From positions 1 through 14,535 of the forward strand of contig JAJYTJ010000092.1 of the NCBI GenBank assembly GCA_021793115.1: 14,535 nt of DNA, given 5' to 3'. A program made the position numbers and the translations under genes. The DNA comes from Actinomycetes bacterium. GTDB lineage: Bacteria; Actinomycetota; Actinomycetes; Actinomycetales; Cellulomonadaceae. The notes under the pieces are model-generated. The model was not told where the DNA came from. It made no database searches and worked only from the letters and a program-made list of their open reading frames with translations. The first letter of the stretch is position 1, and each line of letters starts with the position of its first letter. This document shows positions 13,061 through 14,535 of the stretch, in pieces.

Positions 13061-14013
13061 CCTCGACCTCGTCGACGACCCGTCCCGCCGTGCCCGTCGC
13101 GCGGCCCGCCCGCGCGAGGCGGGCGGCCGAGGACGCACCCGCCCGCTCGGCCATCTCCGAGATCGAGTGGCGCCGGGCGCGCGTGCGACGGCCGTGGCGC
13201 GTCATGCACGCCGTCATGCTCGTCGTGCTCGTCGTCGCGAGCATCGGCCCGCTCGTGCTGCTGCTGAAGTTCGCGGTGACGCCCTCCCAGGACATCCTCC
13301 GCACGCCGCTGGCGGTTTTCCCGCACGGCGTGAAGTGGTCGAACGTCACCGAGGCGTGGACCCGCGTGCACATCAGCCGGTACTTCCTCAACTCGCTCAT
13401 CGCCGCCGCCGGCTGCTGGGTGAGCCAGGTGCTCGTGGCGACGAGCGCCGGGTACGTGCTCTCGGTGCTGCGGCCGCGCTGGGGCAAGGTGCTCAACGGG
13501 GCCATCCTCGCGACGCTGTTCGTCCCGGCGGTGGTCCTCCTCGTGCCGCTCTACCTCGTGGTGCTGCACCCACCACTCATCGGGCACTCGATGGTCAACA
13601 CCTTCTGGGGCGTGTGGCTGCCGGCCGGCGCCAGCGCCTTCAACGTCGTGCTCATGACGCGGTTCTTCGACAACCTGCCGCGCGAGGTGTTCGAGGCCGC
13701 GCGCGTCGACGGCGCGGGACCGTTCCGCGTGTTCTGGTCGCTCGTGCTGCCCATGAGCCGGCCCATCCTCGGCGTGGTCTCCGTGTTCGCGGTCATCGCG
13801 TCCTGGAAGGACTTCCTGTGGCCCATGCTCGTGCTGCGCGACCAGAACCTGCAGCCGCTCGCGGTGCGGCTCCCGGCGCTGCAGGCGTCCACGGACCTCG
13901 GGGTGCTCATGGCGGCCATGGCGATCGCCGCGCTCCTGCCGGTGGTCCTCTTCCTCCTCTTCCAGCGGATGTTCCTCCACGGCGCCGGGATGGGCGGCGC
14001 GGTCAAGGGGTAG
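13057..14013 (+). CDS. ABC sugar permease, MalG type, 318 aa
   Basis: This is the partner membrane subunit of the importer. A long N-terminal tail rich in Ala, Arg and Pro (1-45) precedes the first membrane helix (about 50-71). The periplasmic FPHGVKWSNVTEAW follows, then RYFLNSLIAAAG as in MalG proteins, and five more helices. The EAA loop is EAARVDGAGPFRVFWSLVLP (213-232). The sequence ends GAGMGGAVKG, the common MalG-type ending (G--GA-KG). Although the reading frame is open far upstream, the GTG at 13057 is the clear start: it overlaps the previous stop as GTGA and has GGAG (13047-13050) six bases upstream. Confidence 0.95.
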   Translation: MTSTSSTTRPAVPVARPARARRAAEDAPARSAISEIEWRRARVRRPWRVMHAVMLVVLVVASIGPLVLLLKFAVTPSQDILRTPLAVFPHGVKWSNVTEAWTRVHISRYFLNSLIAAAGCWVSQVLVATSAGYVLSVLRPRWGKVLNGAILATLFVPAVVLLVPLYLVVLHPPLIGHSMVNTFWGVWLPAGASAFNVVLMTRFFDNLPREVFEAARVDGAGPFRVFWSLVLPMSRPILGVVSVFAVIASWKDFLWPMLVLRDQNLQPLAVRLPALQASTDLGVLMAAMAIAALLPVVLFLLFQRMFLHGAGMGGAVKG

Positions 14014-14022
14014 GGCAGCGTT

Positions 14023-14040
14023 CGCGCGCCGGGGCGCGCG
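14023..14040 (+). terminator. Short GC hairpin after the transport operon
   Basis: CGCGCGC (14023-14029) and GCGCGCG (14034-14040) pair around CGGG, nine bases after the MalG-type stop. With seven pairs and no T-tract it is modest, but it is the only candidate end of the operon before the next gene. Confidence 0.4.
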
Positions 14041-14056
14041 GCGCAAGGATCGGGGC

Positions 14057-14413
14057 ATGACCGATCCCACCGGAACCTGGCGTCTCGTGCTTCTCGGCGG
14101 CCGCGCCCCGGCGGCCGACACGCACGGCCCGGTCACGCTGACGTTCGACGGCGACGGGATGCTCTACGGCATGGCGGGCGTCAACCGCGTGCGTGCCACG
14201 TGGGCCGCCGACGAGGACGACCAGCTGACCGTCGGACCGCTCGTCTCGACGATGATGGCCGGCCCGGAGGACGCGATGGCGACCGAACGGGCTCTGCTGA
14301 CGCTGCTGTCGGTGCCGCTGGCGGCGACGGTCGACGACGGCGGCCTGCGCCTCGTGGCGCAGGACGGCACCGAGGCGGTGCTCGTCCCCGACGCCCCGGC
14401 CGTGGTCGTCTAG
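14057..14413 (+). CDS. META-domain protein without cysteines, 118 aa
   Basis: This is a small protein of the META/HslJ-like fold. GTWRLVLLGGRAP (6-18), VTLTFDGDGMLYGMAGVNR (26-44), LTVGPLVSTMMAGPEDAMATE (57-77) and the final DGGLRLVAQDG strand follow the family plan (W-L, F--DG---G--GCNR, GP--ST-MACP, M--E). Most META proteins are exported and carry a Cys in GCNR and another in MACP. Here these positions are Val42 and Gly69, and there is no signal peptide, which suggests a cytoplasmic form. Function in the family is poorly known (heat or antibiotic stress links). The ATG at 14057 has AAGGA about eight bases upstream. It lies beyond the operon hairpin and is probably separate from the sugar system. 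Confidence 0.82.
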   Translation: MTDPTGTWRLVLLGGRAPAADTHGPVTLTFDGDGMLYGMAGVNRVRATWAADEDDQLTVGPLVSTMMAGPEDAMATERALLTLLSVPLAATVDDGGLRLVAQDGTEAVLVPDAPAVVV

Positions 14414-14535
14414 CTTTCGCGCCGTGAGTCAAGGGGCTCAGCGGGCAGGGGTGGTCGTCCGGGCTGTTGGCCCGGTTGGTGACGCGGCGGGGGGTGGTTC
14501 GTCGGGAGTGCTGGGTCGCCCCGGGGGTTCGGCAG
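14414..14535. other. G-rich tail with no supported gene
   Basis: No frame shows family features. A plus-strand GTG frame from 14424 and a proline-rich minus-strand frame ending just after the META gene are both open to the window edge, but composition (third-position GC lower than in the real genes) supports neither. Repeated runs of three or more G on the plus strand are present, with loops up to nine bases. Confidence 0.4.

Noticed and set aside
12184..14013. 609-codon frame extending the MalG-type permease upstream through the MalF-type gene
   Set aside because: Only the part after 13057 shows permease features. The upstream part is out of frame with the real MalF-type gene and arginine-rich. 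The GTGA overlap gives the true start.
14414..14445. TTGACT on the minus strand as a -35 reading towards the META gene
   Set aside because: No -10 hexamer at 16-19 bp spacing; the nearest TAGACG is only 14 bp away.
14424..14535. Possible gene start on the plus strand, or proline-rich protein end on the minus strand, at the right edge
   Set aside because: Too short, no family features, no ribosome site, and third-position composition unlike the neighbours.
14430..14535. G-quadruplex-forming runs
   Set aside because: G-runs are present, but one loop in each candidate reaches nine bases and such runs are expected in DNA this GC-rich. Reported only as composition.

Overview
The window is very GC-rich, with strong G/C preference at third codon positions. 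It carries an actinobacterial gene set: a MsiK-dependent style sugar ABC locus without its own ATPase, LacI and MarR regulators, a META-domain protein, and start codons placed 6 nt after TANNNT boxes. This suggests a Cellulomonadaceae- or Micrococcales-like actinobacterium. The taxon is inferred from style and cannot be confirmed from the sequence alone. No rRNA, tRNA, CRISPR array or insertion sequence was found.

Left part (1-3023, minus strand). The window opens inside the 5' end of a membrane-bound pyrophosphate-energised ion pump (hppA). Just upstream of it is a heavily decayed P-type cation ATPase: N-terminus, hinge motif, one transmembrane block and C-terminus survive in different frames, with an in-frame amber codon and large internal deletions. 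A perfect 17-bp hairpin then marks the end of a 636-aa protein of the uncharacterised DUF4914 type, which has a PEPCK-like P-loop.

Centre-left (3024-6253). A 470-bp intergenic region holds a 22-bp near-palindrome in front of the DUF4914 gene. It also holds a plus-strand unit that looks like an independent structured RNA, with an extended -10, a GNRA hairpin, a competing helix and a 15-bp terminator. Next comes an MscS-type channel, convergent with a HIT hydrolase, and then a DUF1697 protein and a NYN/PIN-like nuclease, the last three on the minus strand.

Centre (6254-7463). A MarR regulator diverges from the NYN gene. It is followed by a flavodoxin whose 170-bp upstream region contains DosR/DevR-like boxes.

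Right part (7464-14013, plus strand). This is an alpha-glucoside uptake and hydrolysis locus: a LacI regulator with two operator-like inverted repeats, a cytoplasmic GH13 alpha-glucosidase, a lipoprotein sugar-binding protein and two permeases of the MalF/MalG type. A strong hairpin separates binding protein from permeases. No ATPase gene is present, so a shared ATPase elsewhere is expected. The likely logic is that imported alpha-glucosides are cleaved inside the cell and that the LacI protein senses sugar and controls the locus. A small META-domain protein and a G-rich, gene-less tail close the window.

A recurring feature is that four genes (MscS, HIT, NYN, LacI) have a TANNNT box exactly 6 nt before the start codon, the signature of leaderless transcripts.
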